This document shows positions 32,983 to 47,652 of a stretch of DNA of 64,000 nucleotides, piece after piece. The position numbers were made by a program, and so were the translations under genes. The notes below the pieces were generated by a model that was given only the letters and a program-made list of their open reading frames with translations, was not told where the DNA came from and searched no databases. Source of the stretch: Achromobacter sp. Root83 (GTDB lineage: Bacteria > Pseudomonadota > Gammaproteobacteria > Burkholderiales > Burkholderiaceae_B); the NCBI RefSeq assembly GCF_001428845.1, contig NZ_LMIU01000005.1, forward strand, positions 63,248-127,247, given 5' to 3'. How positions within the stretch are numbered: the stretch's first letter is position 1; each line of letters begins with the position of its first letter.

Positions 32983-35601
32983 ATGACACAACAGCCGCAT
33001 GCGCCGACTCCGGACCTGGAACAGCTCGTCGCCGACGCTGACCGCGGCGGCCGCGCCGTCGGCGGCGTCGCCGGCGCCACGCTGGCGGCCGGCGCGCTGA
33101 TCTGGTCCTTCTTCCAACTCTGGTACGCATCGCCGATACCCTTCGCGCTGAACTGGGGCATCTTCAACGACACCGAGGCGCGGGCACTGCACCTGGGCAT
33201 CGCCATGTTCCTCGGCTACCTGGCCTATCCGGCCAGCAAGCGGTCGGCGCGCGACCGCATGCCTTGGTACGACTGGGCGCTGGCGCTGACGGCGGGCTTT
33301 TGTGGCAGTTACCTTTATCTCTTCTACAACGAGCTGGCCGGGCGGCCCGGCCAGCCCACGCCGATGGACGTGTGGACCGCGGTCGCCGGCCTGGCGCTGC
33401 TGCTGGAGGTGACGCGGCGCGCGCTCGGCCTGCCCATGACCGTGCTGGGCCTGGTGTTCGTCGCCTACGCGCTGGCCGGCCCCTGGCTGCCCGATGTGCT
33501 GGCTCACCGGGGCGCGTCGCTGGAGCGGCTGATGTCGCACATGTGGCTGACCACCGAGGGCGTGTACGGGGTCGCGCTGGGAGTATCGGTGTCGTACATC
33601 TTCATCTTCGTGCTGCTGGGATCCTTGCTGGACAAGTGCGGCGCGGGCAACTACATGATGCAGGTGTCCTTTGCGCTGCTGGGCCACCTGCGCGGCGGGC
33701 CGGCGAAAGTGGCCGTCGTGTCATCGGCCGTCAATGGCCTGGTGTCGGCGTCGTCGGTGGCCAACGTGGTGACAGGCGGCATTTTCACGATTCCGCTGAT
33801 GAAGAAGGCGGGCTATGGCGGGGTGCGCGCGGGCGCGATCGAAACGGCGTCCTCGGTCAACGGGCAGATCATGCCGCCCGTCATGGGCGCCGCGGCGTTC
33901 CTGATGATCGAGTATGTGGGCATCCCCTACACCGACATCATCCGCCACGCGATCCTGCCTGCTGCCATCTCCTACATTGCGCTCTTCTATATCGTCCATC
34001 TGGAAGCCCTGAAGCTGGGCATCCAGCCCATGATGGCCTCCGGCCCCGCGCGCACGCCGCTGCAGAAGCTGGCTGGCTGGGGCATGGGCATCAGCGGCAC
34101 GCTGCTCGTGATGGGCGCCGTGTACTGGATCGGCACCGGTGTCCAGGCGCTGGCCGGGCCGGCGGCGACCTGGGTGCTGCTGGCCATCCTGGCGGTCCTG
34201 TATCTGTGGCTGCTGCGCGTGGCGGCCCGCCACCCTGATCTGCCGCAGGACATCGACATCAACCATCCCGTGCGCCCCCTGCCCTGGCCCACGGTCCGCG
34301 CCGGCCTGTACTTTCTTATCCCGATCGGCATCCTGGTCTGGTGCCTGAGCGTAGAGGAGCTTTCAGCCGGCCTGTCGGCGTTCTGGGCCGCGATGGCCAT
34401 GCTGTTCCAGATGGTGACGCAGCGCCCGCTCATCGCGTGGTTCCGCAAGCAGCCAGCGTCGCCGGCGTGGCGCCAGGGATGGCGCGACGCCATCGGCGGC
34501 CTGCAGGACGGCGCTCGGAACATGATCGGCATCGCCATCGCCTGCGGCACGGCGGGGCTGATCGTCGGCGCCATCACCCTGACGGGGCTGGGGCTGCGCA
34601 TGACCGCCTTCGTCGAGCTCGTGTCGATGGGCAACGTGCTGCTGATGCTGATCTTCACGGCGGTGGTGTGCCTGATCCTCGGACTCGGCATGCCGACGAC
34701 CGCCAACTACATCCTGATGGCCACGCTGATGGCGCCCGTCGTCGTGGAGCTGGGCGCGCAGAACGGCCTGGTGATCCCGCTGATCGCCGTCCATATGTTC
34801 GTGTTCTATTACGGCATCATGGCCGACATCACGCCGCCGGTGGGCCTGGCCACCTTCGCGGCGGCGGCGATATCCGGCGAGGATCCGATCAAGACCGGCA
34901 TCCAGGGCGTCACCTACGCGGCGCGCACGGCGATCCTGCCGTTCATGTTCGTATTCAATCCGATGCTGCTGCTGATCGACGTGGACTACGGCTGGGAACT
35001 GGCTCTGGTGGTGACGGGCGCCACGCTCGCTTCGCTGACCTTCGCCGCGGCCACGATGAAATGGTTCCGGGTGCGCTGCACGCTGGCCGAGGTCGTGGTG
35101 CTGCTGCTGGTGACGTTCATGCTGTTCCGGCCCGACTGGTTCATGGACCATTTCGCGCCCAGCCATGAAGACCGTCCGGCATCCGAGATGGTCGCCACCG
35201 CGGCGGCGCTGCCGCACAACGGCCGGCTGACCGTGGTGCTGCGAGGCATCAATCTGGAGGGCGATGAACTGACCAAGACGGTGGCGGTCGCCCTGCCCGC
35301 GCTGGAAACGGGAGCGACCGCTCCCGACGCGGGCCGCAAACGGCTCGCCGAAGCCGGGCTGACGTTGATGAGCCTGGGCGACCAGACGCAGATTGGCGGC
35401 GTGCGCTTTGGCAGCCGCGCGCAGCGCGCGGGCTGGGAGCAAGGCTGGGACGTGGTGAACGTGAAGGCGCTCAATCCGCGGCGCTGGTCGGACTTCTGGG
35501 TGTACGTGCCCGCGCTATTGCTTCTGGCGGGCATGTGGGTGCGGCAGGGCCGGCGCGACGGCGGCGCCCCCGCCAGCCGGCTGCGCGCCAGCGCCGCGTA
35601 G
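32983..35601 (+). CDS. TRAP transporter fused 4TM/12TM permease with C-terminal domain
   Basis: The 872-residue membrane protein joins the small and large TRAP subunits in one chain, as is usual for TAXI systems. Its hydrophobic segments run from about residue 25 to 720: examples are VSYIFIFVLLGSLLDKCGAG, SSAVNGLVSASSVANVVTGG and GLGMPTTANYILMATLMAPV. After these a soluble tail (about 725-850), like the DUF3394 type, contains LTVVLRGINLEGDEL and QIGGVRFGSRAQRAGWEQGW. The start at 32983 follows a CAGGGG site. Its stop lies 1 bp from the stop of the convergent DUF418 gene. Confidence 0.93.
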   Translation: MTQQPHAPTPDLEQLVADADRGGRAVGGVAGATLAAGALIWSFFQLWYASPIPFALNWGIFNDTEARALHLGIAMFLGYLAYPASKRSARDRMPWYDWALALTAGFCGSYLYLFYNELAGRPGQPTPMDVWTAVAGLALLLEVTRRALGLPMTVLGLVFVAYALAGPWLPDVLAHRGASLERLMSHMWLTTEGVYGVALGVSVSYIFIFVLLGSLLDKCGAGNYMMQVSFALLGHLRGGPAKVAVVSSAVNGLVSASSVANVVTGGIFTIPLMKKAGYGGVRAGAIETASSVNGQIMPPVMGAAAFLMIEYVGIPYTDIIRHAILPAAISYIALFYIVHLEALKLGIQPMMASGPARTPLQKLAGWGMGISGTLLVMGAVYWIGTGVQALAGPAATWVLLAILAVLYLWLLRVAARHPDLPQDIDINHPVRPLPWPTVRAGLYFLIPIGILVWCLSVEELSAGLSAFWAAMAMLFQMVTQRPLIAWFRKQPASPAWRQGWRDAIGGLQDGARNMIGIAIACGTAGLIVGAITLTGLGLRMTAFVELVSMGNVLLMLIFTAVVCLILGLGMPTTANYILMATLMAPVVVELGAQNGLVIPLIAVHMFVFYYGIMADITPPVGLATFAAAAISGEDPIKTGIQGVTYAARTAILPFMFVFNPMLLLIDVDYGWELALVVTGATLASLTFAAATMKWFRVRCTLAEVVVLLLVTFMLFRPDWFMDHFAPSHEDRPASEMVATAAALPHNGRLTVVLRGINLEGDELTKTVAVALPALETGATAPDAGRKRLAEAGLTLMSLGDQTQIGGVRFGSRAQRAGWEQGWDVVNVKALNPRRWSDFWVYVPALLLLAGMWVRQGRRDGGAPASRLRASAA

Positions 35602-35602
35602 G

Positions 35603-36805
35603 TCAGTCCGCCTGCGCGCGCCGCCAGGGCGGCCAGGCGCCGATGGTCAGCGCGCGCAGGAACCACTCTACCGGGCCATACGCATGGCGGCGCAACCACC
35701 AGGCCGACAGCGGCATTTGCGCCGCGAAGATGACGACGGCGATGCCGAACGCCGCCAGCGGCGATACGGAGGCGAACAGCCGCAGCCCCCAGGCGGTGAA
35801 CAGGAAGGCGCAGACCACGGATTGCATCAGGTAGTTGGTCAGCGCCATCCGCCCCGCCGGCGCCAGCCAGACGCCCGCGCGCCGGCCCGGCCGGGTGCGC
35901 AGGGCCAGCAGGAACGCCGCGGCGTAGGACATACTTAACAACGGCGCGGTCAGCAGCCCCACCGCCAGACCGGGCAATTCCCAGGCAACGCCTATCCACG
36001 GCAATGCGGTGGTTGCATAGACCGCCGCGCCCGCAAGCCCCGGCAACAGCCCCAGCGCGCACAGCAGCCAGAGCGCGCGCGGGGCGCGCCAAGGGTCCGC
36101 CAGCGCGTTGCGCCGGCCCAGCGCGTAACCAAGCAGGAACATGGCAAACACAAACGGCCCCTGCACGAACAGCACCGTGAACCAGATGGTTTCGATCAGT
36201 TCCTTGATGTGCTGTTCAATGGTGGACCCGATGGTGCCCCGGTAGGCTTCGATCGAAGCCAGCGCGTCGGCCTTGTATTGCGCCGCATAGCCGGTCTGTA
36301 CCGGATCCAGGAAGCTCAGCGCCCCCAGGATCGCCCAGGCCATCGCCGCCAGCACGATCAGCCAGAGCGCGCCGCGCAGCGCCCGCCCCGGGTCCATGCG
36401 CCGGCAAAGCAGCAGCGCCAGGCCCAGCAATGCGTAGGTCACCAGGATGTCGCCCTGATAGAACAGCACCGCGTGCGCCAGGCCCAAGATGGCCAGCCCG
36501 GCTAGCCGGCGCAGGAAGCGCGGCGCGAAGGCAGCCTGGCTGCGTTCGGCGGCCGCCATCTGCAGGGTGAAGCTGTATCCAAAAAGGAAAGAGAACAGCA
36601 GGTAGAACTTGGTCTCGAACAGCCAGGCGACCAGCCAGCCGACGGTCAGATCGAGCGGCCGCGAGTACGCCGGGTCCGGCGTGCTCGCGCCATAGAACGG
36701 AGACGCGAACACCCCGATGTTGACCACCAGGATGCCGAACAGCGCGAAACCGCGCAACGCATCCACCTGCGCGAGCCGCGCGCGGGTGTCGGTTGCGATG
36801 GCCAT
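35603..36805 (-). CDS. DUF418 family membrane protein
   Basis: The 400-residue polytopic protein begins with RLAQVDALRGFALFGILVVN (about 10-29), the conserved start of DUF418 proteins, and ends with WWLRRHAYGPVEWFLRALT-like residues, also conserved. About ten transmembrane segments are visible. Function is not established; these are distantly related to acyltransferase-like membrane proteins (YeiB). It follows parC by 15 bp and may belong to the parE operon, which is unusual and not explained. Confidence 0.86.
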   Translation of the reverse strand: MAIATDTRARLAQVDALRGFALFGILVVNIGVFASPFYGASTPDPAYSRPLDLTVGWLVAWLFETKFYLLFSFLFGYSFTLQMAAAERSQAAFAPRFLRRLAGLAILGLAHAVLFYQGDILVTYALLGLALLLCRRMDPGRALRGALWLIVLAAMAWAILGALSFLDPVQTGYAAQYKADALASIEAYRGTIGSTIEQHIKELIETIWFTVLFVQGPFVFAMFLLGYALGRRNALADPWRAPRALWLLCALGLLPGLAGAAVYATTALPWIGVAWELPGLAVGLLTAPLLSMSYAAAFLLALRTRPGRRAGVWLAPAGRMALTNYLMQSVVCAFLFTAWGLRLFASVSPLAAFGIAVVIFAAQMPLSAWWLRRHAYGPVEWFLRALTIGAWPPWRRAQAD

Positions 36806-36820
36806 GCCCGGCCCCAGGCC

Positions 36821-39157
<2,337 letters not shown>

Positions 39158-39192
39158 GATGTATTCAGGTAGACAATTTCATCGAAACGGCG

Positions 39193-39797
39193 TCAATGCG
39201 CCTGCGCGGACGCAGCGAGCTGCGTGTCGGCGACGTGGGCGCGCAACTGGGCGCGCACCGCCTCCAGCGTGGCGGCGTCCTGCCCGCGCTTGGGGATGAT
39301 CACGCCCTGCAGGGTGCCAAGAATGACGTAGAGGTGTTCGGGGGTTTCCTCGACCCGCCGCACATCGGCCCAATCCATGCGGCCGGAGGCCGTCGCGGTG
39401 GAGTCCGACACGCCGTCGGGGCCGAAGTCCAGCCGATGCCGGCCCAGGTACAGCGTATCCGGCTGCTTGGCGAGCATGCGCCGCGTGTTCATTTTCACCA
39501 GCGCGGGCAGCACGTATTCATAGGCGAGCGCCAGCACGGCCAGGATGCCCAGGCCCACGGCCAGCCCCTCGAAGTACACGGGCAGCAGCCGGCCCCAGTC
39601 CGGCCCCTTGCCGTCCCAGGTCTGCCAGATCAGGTAGGCCAGCAGCGCCACGACCATCAGGACGGCGAAGCGCAGGTGGGACCGGTAGCGGCGGCGCCGC
39701 AGCTCCGGCCGTTTGTACACATAGGCGGCGAAGTCGGCGTAGTCGTCGGCCGTCAGGTCGACGGTCATGCTGGCTTGACCTGGCTCGGATGGCGTCA

Positions 39798-39798
<1 letters not shown>
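39193..39798 (-). CDS. Small YcxB-like membrane protein
   Basis: The 201-residue protein has two transmembrane segments (FAVLMVVALLAYLIW and LAVGLGILAVLALAYEYVLP) and a C-terminal soluble part with RMDWADVRRVEETPEHLYVI and GVIIPKRGQDAATLEAVRA, which resembles the YcxB C-terminal domain. Its function is not known. The ATG at 39798 overlaps the parE stop (TGATG); a second ATG at 39768 (MTVDLTADD) also fits. A long in-frame extension upstream lies inside parE and was rejected. Confidence 0.8.
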
Positions 39799-41759
<1,961 letters not shown>

Positions 41760-42083
41760 GTTATCCCCAACATCTGTGGAAAAAAACCGACATTTTACGG
41801 ATAAGCCTAGATTCTGCGCGGCTCCGGGTGGGATGCGCACGACCTGACCAGCTCCGAATTCGGTAGGATGATGACAGTCACAGCCAGCGCTTTCGGGTTG
41901 GACGTCCCGGATCGCGACAACTGCGCCGCAACATCCTACACAAATCCTGCAAACCCTGTTGTTATTAACAGTGGTATGCCTGTTGTTATTGACAGTGGTA
42001 TGCTTTAGTCCATTCCACAAACAAGAACAACGGCAAGGCGCGTCTTCCACGCGCCTTTTGCTGCCGAACCGAGAATCACCATC
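41760..42083. other. Divergent intergenic region, parE / trxA
   Basis: The 324-bp region is AT-richer than its neighbours, especially 41930-42040. It holds the ribosome site of parE at the left, a pair of 24-bp tandem repeats in the right half, and the trxA leader. No gene is visible. A perfect TTGACA lies at 41989-41994 but no good -10 sits at the right distance. Confidence 0.6.
41956..42003 (+). repeat. Pair of 24-bp tandem repeats upstream of trxA
   Basis: Unit 1 (41956-41979) and unit 2 (41980-42003) share 23 of 24 bases; the only difference is A/G within TATTAACAG versus TATTGACAG. The units abut without spacer and each contains an imperfect AACAG...CTGTT-type dyad. They could be binding sites for a regulator of trxA or parE. 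Confidence 0.85.
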
Positions 42084-42410
42084 ATGAGCGACCAAATCAA
42101 GAACGTCAGTGACGCGAGCTTCGATGCCGATGTGTTGAAATCCGGCCAGCCGGTGCTGGTGGACTACTGGGCTGCCTGGTGTGGCCCCTGCAAGATGATT
42201 GCCCCGATTCTGGAAGAAGTCGCCACCGAGTACGCGGGTCGCCTGACGATCGCGAAGCTGAACGTGGACGAAAACCAGGGCACGGCCGCCAAGTACGGCA
42301 TCCGTGGCATTCCCACCCTTATGCTCTTTAAAGACGGCCAAGCCGCCGCCACCAAAGTTGGCGCGCTGTCGAAGTCGCAACTCACCGCATTCCTGGACGG
42401 CGCGTTGTAA
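42084..42410 (+). CDS. trxA: Thioredoxin 1
   Basis: The 108-residue thioredoxin reduces disulfides in cytoplasmic proteins. The active site is WCGPC (Cys33, Cys36), and the cis-proline lies in RGIPTLMLF (about 74-82). Length matches E. coli TrxA. It lies upstream of rho on the same strand, as in many proteobacteria. Confidence 0.98.
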   Translation: MSDQIKNVSDASFDADVLKSGQPVLVDYWAAWCGPCKMIAPILEEVATEYAGRLTIAKLNVDENQGTAAKYGIRGIPTLMLFKDGQAAATKVGALSKSQLTAFLDGAL

Positions 42411-42430
42411 ACTGCGTGCTGTGAACGAAG

Positions 42431-42451
42431 GCGCCGCCGCGGAGGCGGCGC
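42431..42451 (+). other. Hairpin between trxA and rho
   Basis: GCGCCGCC, loop GCGGA, GGCGGCGC: a perfect 8-bp GC stem without a T-run, 21 bp after the trxA stop. It could stabilise the trxA mRNA 3' end or act in the rho leader. Confidence 0.55.
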
Positions 42452-42485
42452 TCATTCAGTACCGCGCGAGCCCGTCCGTGGCGCG

Positions 42486-42527
42486 CCGCCAGAGCCCTCC
42501 TCTACTTTTCCCCCAACACTCACCGCG
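42486..42527 (+). promoter_or_regulatory. C-rich, G-poor leader before rho
   Basis: The 42 bp before the rho ATG contain many C and few G (for example TCCTCTACTTTTCCCCCAAC). This composition is that of Rho utilisation sites. It lies where autogenous Rho-dependent attenuation would act. There is no Shine-Dalgarno sequence here. Confidence 0.4.
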
Positions 42528-43787
42528 ATGCACCTCAACGAACTGAAGGCGCTGCACGTCTCGCAGCTGCTCGAAATGGCCGCTGGCCTGGAAATCGAGA
42601 ACGCCAACCGCCTGCGCAAGCAGGAATTGATGTTCGCCATCATGAAACGGCGCGCCAAGCAAGGCGAGCAGATCTTCGGCGACGGCGTTCTGGAAGTCCT
42701 GCCCGACGGGTTTGGTTTCCTGCGCTCGCCCGAGACCTCGTACCTGGCCAGCACGGACGACATCTATATCTCGCCGTCGCAGATCCGCCGCTTCAATTTG
42801 CACACTGGCGACTCGATCGAAGGCGAAGTCCGCACGCCCAAGGATGGCGAACGCTATTTCGCCCTGGTGAAGGTGGACAAGGTCAACGGCGTGGCGCCCG
42901 AAGCGATCAAGCACCGCATCATGTTCGAAAACCTGACGCCGCTGCACCCGAACCGGACCATGCGCCTGGAACGCGACATCAAGAGCGAAGAAAACCTCAC
43001 GGGCCGCATTCTTGACGTCTTCGCTCCCATCGGCATGGGCCAGCGCGGCCTGATCGTCGCCAGCCCCAAGTCCGGCAAGACGGTGATGATGCAGCACATT
43101 GCGCACGCCATCACCACGAACTACCCCGACGCGGTCATGATCGTCCTGCTGGTCGACGAGCGCCCCGAGGAAGTGACCGAAATGCAGCGCACCGTGCGCG
43201 GCGAAGTGGTGGCGTCGACCTTCGACGAACCCGCGACCCGCCACGTGCAAGTGGCCGAAATGGTCATCGAAAAGGCCAAGCGCCTGGTCGAAATGAAGAA
43301 AGACGTCGTGATCCTGCTGGACTCGATCACCCGTCTGGCCCGCGCCTACAACACCGTGGTGCCGGCCTCCGGCAAGGTGCTGACCGGCGGTGTCGACGCC
43401 AACGCCCTGCAGCGTCCCAAGCGCTTCTTCGGCGCGGCCCGCAACCTGGAAGAAGGCGGTTCGCTGACCATCCTGGGCACCGCGCTGATCGAAACCGGCA
43501 GCCGCATGGATGAAGTCATCTATGAAGAATTCAAGGGCACGGGCAACTCCGAAGTCCACCTTGAGCGCCGCCTGGCCGAAAAGCGCGTCTACCCGTCGAT
43601 CAACCTGAACAAGTCCGGCACCCGCCGCGAAGAGCTGCTGATCGCCCCCGACCTGCTCCAGAAGGTCTGGGTGCTGCGCAAGTTCATCCACGACATGGAC
43701 GAAGTCCAGTCCATGGAGTTCATCCTGGACAAGATGCGCGCCACCAAGACCAATGCCGAATTCTTCGACATGATGAAGAAGAAGTAA
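42528..43787 (+). CDS. rho: Transcription termination factor Rho
   Basis: The 419-residue hexameric RNA helicase ends transcripts at C-rich sites. The N-terminal part starts [18 protein letters not shown]; the RNA-binding fold has [17 protein letters not shown] (53-69). Walker A is ASPKSGKT (178-185), and the Walker B region is [16 protein letters not shown]. The Q/R-loop-like motif [20 protein letters not shown] follows. Length is normal. No strong ribosome site precedes the ATG. Confidence 0.99.
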   Translation: MHLNELKALHVSQLLEMAAGLEIENANRLRKQELMFAIMKRRAKQGEQIFGDGVLEVLPDGFGFLRSPETSYLASTDDIYISPSQIRRFNLHTGDSIEGEVRTPKDGERYFALVKVDKVNGVAPEAIKHRIMFENLTPLHPNRTMRLERDIKSEENLTGRILDVFAPIGMGQRGLIVASPKSGKTVMMQHIAHAITTNYPDAVMIVLLVDERPEEVTEMQRTVRGEVVASTFDEPATRHVQVAEMVIEKAKRLVEMKKDVVILLDSITRLARAYNTVVPASGKVLTGGVDANALQRPKRFFGAARNLEEGGSLTILGTALIETGSRMDEVIYEEFKGTGNSEVHLERRLAEKRVYPSINLNKSGTRREELLIAPDLLQKVWVLRKFIHDMDEVQSMEFILDKMRATKTNAEFFDMMKKK

Positions 43788-43805
43788 ACGAGTCCCGCGC
43801 TCGCC

Positions 43806-43838
43806 AAAAAAACCGCTCTGCCGAGCGGTTTTTTTTTG
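43806..43838. terminator. Rho-independent terminator after rho
   Basis: AAACCGCTC, loop TGCC, GAGCGGTTT followed by a run of nine T. The A-run on the left could also stop the convergent yhdP-like transcript. Confidence 0.92.
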
Positions 43839-43914
43839 CGCCATGCCGAAGGCAAGAACCCGCTGCGGCCACCGCCCCCAAGGCCAGCGGGCGGGCTTCA
43901 AGCCGGGAGGTGAA

Positions 43915-46900
43915 TCAATGCTCGATGAATTCGGGTATTCGGCGCGGCGTCGAATCCGCCGGCCGGGGCGTCTGCTTGTCAGGTTGCTTGCCCGACCCAT
44001 CGATCGGTTCGATCCGCGGATCGTCCCAACTGCCCGTCACGGCGTATTGCATGGTCATGGCGCGCGCCAGAGGTTGTTTCAGCAGCCACTGCGTGACAAA
44101 GGCGCCTAGGCCGATCAGCGGGTTGACGGCCAGCGCGGTCACCATCGCGGCGCCACTGGCGTCCAGGTTGGGGATGACCACCGCCTTCAGGTCCCAGCGT
44201 TCCTTGATGAGATCCACGCCCCCAGCCAGCACGATGGCGGCCACCGGCCCATTGATCTTGTAGCCTTCCGTGGACACCATCCCGTTGGCCACCTTCAGAT
44301 TGCCGCGGATGGTGTCGAACGGAAATCCGTCGCGCAACAGGTTGGTGGGATTCACATCCAGCCGCGCCAGCCGCTGCAGCGATTGCAGCGACAACAATTC
44401 CAGAAGCCGGGCCGTGCGGGAGTTCACATGCATGAAGCGGCCGTTGTCCAGGCTGACGACCACATCGCCCGCCACGTCGGCGATGTTGTGGGCCCAGGGC
44501 AGGTTGCGCCAGGTTGCCTTGCCCTGGACGGTGCCCTTGCCGCCAGACACCACATTCTCGAAACCGATCCGATTCATGAAGTCGCCGACATTCTCGAACT
44601 TCACGGTGGCGTCGACGGTCAGGCCGCGGTCCGGCCCCTCGAGCCGCCAGTTGCCGGCGGCGTTCAGCGCGGCCGACTCGTTGACGATGGACAGCTTGTC
44701 CAGACGCCACTGCCGTCCGCGTTCGAGGTTGGTGCCGTTCACCTGGAGCTCGCCCAGATTCTTGCCGTAAAGCAGGAACTGCTTGGCCTGCAGGTCGATC
44801 GCGGGAATATCCGACAGCTCGTTCCCGGAAGCCAGCGCTTTGTCGGCCTCATTGGCATCGTCTTCTCCGCCAAACGACAGGTGCTTCAGGCGGGCGGTGA
44901 TCTGCCCGGCGATCGCGCCGGAGGCTTCACGCCATTCCAGCGTACCCGTGGCCTGCCGGGACTGCATATCGACGCGCCATTGCGCCGGCCCCGGGCGCGT
45001 CGCGTACAGCGTCAGGTCGTTGAAGGTATAGCCGCTGGTTCGCAGGATGCCGGCCGCCAGGCTGACGCGCTCGGGTTGCGGCAGGACGGGCTTGGGCGCG
45101 CGCTTGCCCTTGCCGGCCGGCGCGCTGAAGCCGTCGGCGACCGCCTCCCAGCCGTCCACGTCCAGTTCCGGCAGACTGGCATTCAGGCTCAGCCCCCGTT
45201 CGGGCAGGCTGGCCGGCCGCCCGATACCGAGGGCGCCGCGCGCGAAATACGACGGCGCGGGGTCATTGGGGTCCCGTTCGAAAAGCGCGTTGACGCCTTC
45301 GCCCAGGCTGGCCGTGAGCCAGCGCCGGCCCTTCGAACCGCGGTCCTGCGCCGGTCCCCATTGCAGCTTTAGCGGCAGTGCGGACTGCGCTGGCTTGCCC
45401 GCGGGCGCAGGCATGTCGATCGCCATGCCGACCAGATCGGACTCGACCGCGACATCGATCGCGCCGCCCCGTTGATACCCCAGTCTGCCCTTGTAGGCGG
45501 CCTTGCCCGAAAAGCGCGACATGGACGGCGTATTGCTCAGTTGCGACAACGCCGATCCCGCCAGCGTGCCGTCGAAGCGCAAGACGTCGGAGCTTTGCGC
45601 CAGGGCGCCGAAGATCTTGACCGGTCCGTCAAGGAACTGCGCCCGGATTTCCTTGGTCTGCACGCCTTTTTCAGAGAATTCGAGATCGCCGTGCAACTGG
45701 CTGAGCAGCGGCATCTCCGGCATGAACGTGAAGGTGTTGTCGGCAAAGAGGATATGGCCCTGCACCTGCGTATCGTCGGCGTTGAGCAGCGGCACTTTCA
45801 GCTTGAGCGGCATGCGCCAGTCGCCCGTGCCGCGCGCCTCGTCCAGCGCGCCGTCAAGCAGTTCGCCAAGCGGGGAATTCGCCGCCATCGCCAGATAGGC
45901 AGGGACGGGCCCCGACGTCTCTCCCGAGACGAGCAATTCGGAAGCGTGCTCCATATCGGGAATGGAGGCGGTCACGGCGCCCAGCGTGACGGTGTGTCCC
46001 GGTCCGGTGTGCGCCACGGCGCCGCCCGCGCTATCGAGCGCCAGGCTCACCTTGTCGATGCGGAAGTTGCCCGACAGGTTTTCCAGCATTGGCCAACCCT
46101 TGCTGTGCGGCCGGGCCGGCGCGTAGTCGACCTTGGCGCCGGCATACGCGCCCGCGATGACGAATTCGCCCGCGACGCCAGGCGCGCCGAAGGGAAAGTC
46201 GTCCAGGTCGCCCTTGAGCGTAATGGCGGCGGAACGCATTTCGCCCGCAGGCAGCCCCGTGGCCAGCCATTCGCGGGCGTCCGCGTTGACTTCCAGCGGC
46301 AGGTAGCGATGAATGGCCGACATGGCGCCGCGCGCCATCGTGCCGCGCACATCGGCGCTGCCCGCCGCGGTCTTGCCCTCCCGTTGCCATTGCCCCTGCA
46401 AGCGCACATCCAGGTCGTCGTTGACCACATGCAACTGGGCAATGTCCACGAACCAGTCCTTGGCGTCCGGCCCCTTGACCTCGGCATCCAGTTCTATGTC
46501 GCGCGCCTCGAGCGTGGGGGTTTCGAATACGCCGGGCAGGGTCACGCGCAATTGATGCAAGGCGCCCTTCACCGCCAGGTCGGTTGCTCCCTCGCTGCGC
46601 GCCATCGGCAGGCCGTCGACCTGCAGGAAGTCGCCGGGCATCGCGGAAATGCGGAACTGCGCCGAGCCGCCGTGCACCGAAGGACCCTCCGGGGCGGGCG
46701 CCCAAGCCACGCCGCGCACCGCGACGTCGCTTGTCAATTGCGAGAGCTGGCCGCGTTCGAGCTGCCACCAGGCCCGGCCGGCGATGCGCCCGGCAATCGC
46801 GGGCACCTTGACCCATGCCGACCACGCAAGCGGTTCCAGGTCATCGACTTGCGCATAGAGCTGCCCGCTCCAGTTCGCGGGGTTCTTCGCGTCCGCGGCG

Positions 46901-47568
46901 AACAGGCTGCGGTTGAACTCACCGCGCAGCTCGATCTTGCGGGCAAGCGCGGCACCGGCCGACGCGCGCAAGACGAAGCGGTGGGACAGCTTGCCATTGC
47001 GCGCCAGGAAATCGACGTCTTCCAGCTTCAGTTCGGGCGCCTGGCGCAATTCGTCCTGCCAGCGCAGCGTGGCGCCGCGGACCCGCAATTCGCGCTGCGC
47101 CGCCAGCCAGCGCAATCCGGGATGATCCAGGTCGGACTTGTGATCGCTGGCATTCAGGTCGATTTCCTGTCCGGCCACCCACAGGTGGTTGGCCGGATCC
47201 CGGCGCAACATCAGTTCCGGCTTTTCGAGCTGCAGGCGCACCAGCGTGGGAGACAGAGCCAGTATGCTGCGCCATGCGAGCACGGCGGATACGGATGGCA
47301 GCGACAGCACTGGACCAGCCTCGTCGTCGTAGACCTGGACGGAGGCAAGATCGAGCCTGGGATTCAGCCCTTGCCAGTTGGCGCGGATCGCGCCGATCGT
47401 AACTCGGGCGCCCAACGCCTGGCTGGCGTAGGCTTCAATCTGAGGGCGCCATTGGTCCACTCGCGGAAGGACCCAATAGCGCACGCCCAGAAACCCGACG
47501 GCAACGACGCCATATACGGTCAGCGCAGCCCAGAACAGGCAGCGGAGCACTTTTTTTGAAACAGACAC
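43915..47568 (-). CDS. Very long YhdP/AsmA-like protein
   Basis: The 1217-residue protein has one N-terminal transmembrane anchor ([23 protein letters not shown], about 10-32) and a long beta-rich periplasmic body. The start of the body, [28 protein letters not shown], and the C-terminal [24 protein letters not shown], then [20 protein letters not shown], are typical of the YhdP family (TIGR02099). E. coli YhdP helps move phospholipids to the outer membrane as a bridge-like protein. It is divergent from glnE, with an 84-bp gap. Confidence 0.92.
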   Translation of the reverse strand: MSVSKKVLRCLFWAALTVYGVVAVGFLGVRYWVLPRVDQWRPQIEAYASQALGARVTIGAIRANWQGLNPRLDLASVQVYDDEAGPVLSLPSVSAVLAWRSILALSPTLVRLQLEKPELMLRRDPANHLWVAGQEIDLNASDHKSDLDHPGLRWLAAQRELRVRGATLRWQDELRQAPELKLEDVDFLARNGKLSHRFVLRASAGAALARKIELRGEFNRSLFAADAKNPANWSGQLYAQVDDLEPLAWSAWVKVPAIAGRIAGRAWWQLERGQLSQLTSDVAVRGVAWAPAPEGPSVHGGSAQFRISAMPGDFLQVDGLPMARSEGATDLAVKGALHQLRVTLPGVFETPTLEARDIELDAEVKGPDAKDWFVDIAQLHVVNDDLDVRLQGQWQREGKTAAGSADVRGTMARGAMSAIHRYLPLEVNADAREWLATGLPAGEMRSAAITLKGDLDDFPFGAPGVAGEFVIAGAYAGAKVDYAPARPHSKGWPMLENLSGNFRIDKVSLALDSAGGAVAHTGPGHTVTLGAVTASIPDMEHASELLVSGETSGPVPAYLAMAANSPLGELLDGALDEARGTGDWRMPLKLKVPLLNADDTQVQGHILFADNTFTFMPEMPLLSQLHGDLEFSEKGVQTKEIRAQFLDGPVKIFGALAQSSDVLRFDGTLAGSALSQLSNTPSMSRFSGKAAYKGRLGYQRGGAIDVAVESDLVGMAIDMPAPAGKPAQSALPLKLQWGPAQDRGSKGRRWLTASLGEGVNALFERDPNDPAPSYFARGALGIGRPASLPERGLSLNASLPELDVDGWEAVADGFSAPAGKGKRAPKPVLPQPERVSLAAGILRTSGYTFNDLTLYATRPGPAQWRVDMQSRQATGTLEWREASGAIAGQITARLKHLSFGGEDDANEADKALASGNELSDIPAIDLQAKQFLLYGKNLGELQVNGTNLERGRQWRLDKLSIVNESAALNAAGNWRLEGPDRGLTVDATVKFENVGDFMNRIGFENVVSGGKGTVQGKATWRNLPWAHNIADVAGDVVVSLDNGRFMHVNSRTARLLELLSLQSLQRLARLDVNPTNLLRDGFPFDTIRGNLKVANGMVSTEGYKINGPVAAIVLAGGVDLIKERWDLKAVVIPNLDASGAAMVTALAVNPLIGLGAFVTQWLLKQPLARAMTMQYAVTGSWDDPRIEPIDGSGKQPDKQTPRPADSTPRRIPEFIEH

Positions 47569-47652
47569 GGATCAGTGGGCAGGAGAATATGTCTTGCGGT
47601 ATCGTCCCCACTTATACCTGAAACGCGTCCATCCGTCTGCCGCCCTTTAGCC

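Noticed and set aside
41956-42003. CRISPR-like repeats
   Set aside because: Only two units, directly abutting without spacers, and no cas genes.
41760-42455. N-terminal extension of parE by 232 residues
   Set aside because: The extension runs antisense to trxA and through tandem repeats; ParE homology starts exactly at the TTG codon.
45472-47559. A 695-codon plus-strand frame opposite the YhdP-like gene
   Set aside because: Mirror frame of a real gene; its product is a basic low-complexity chain.
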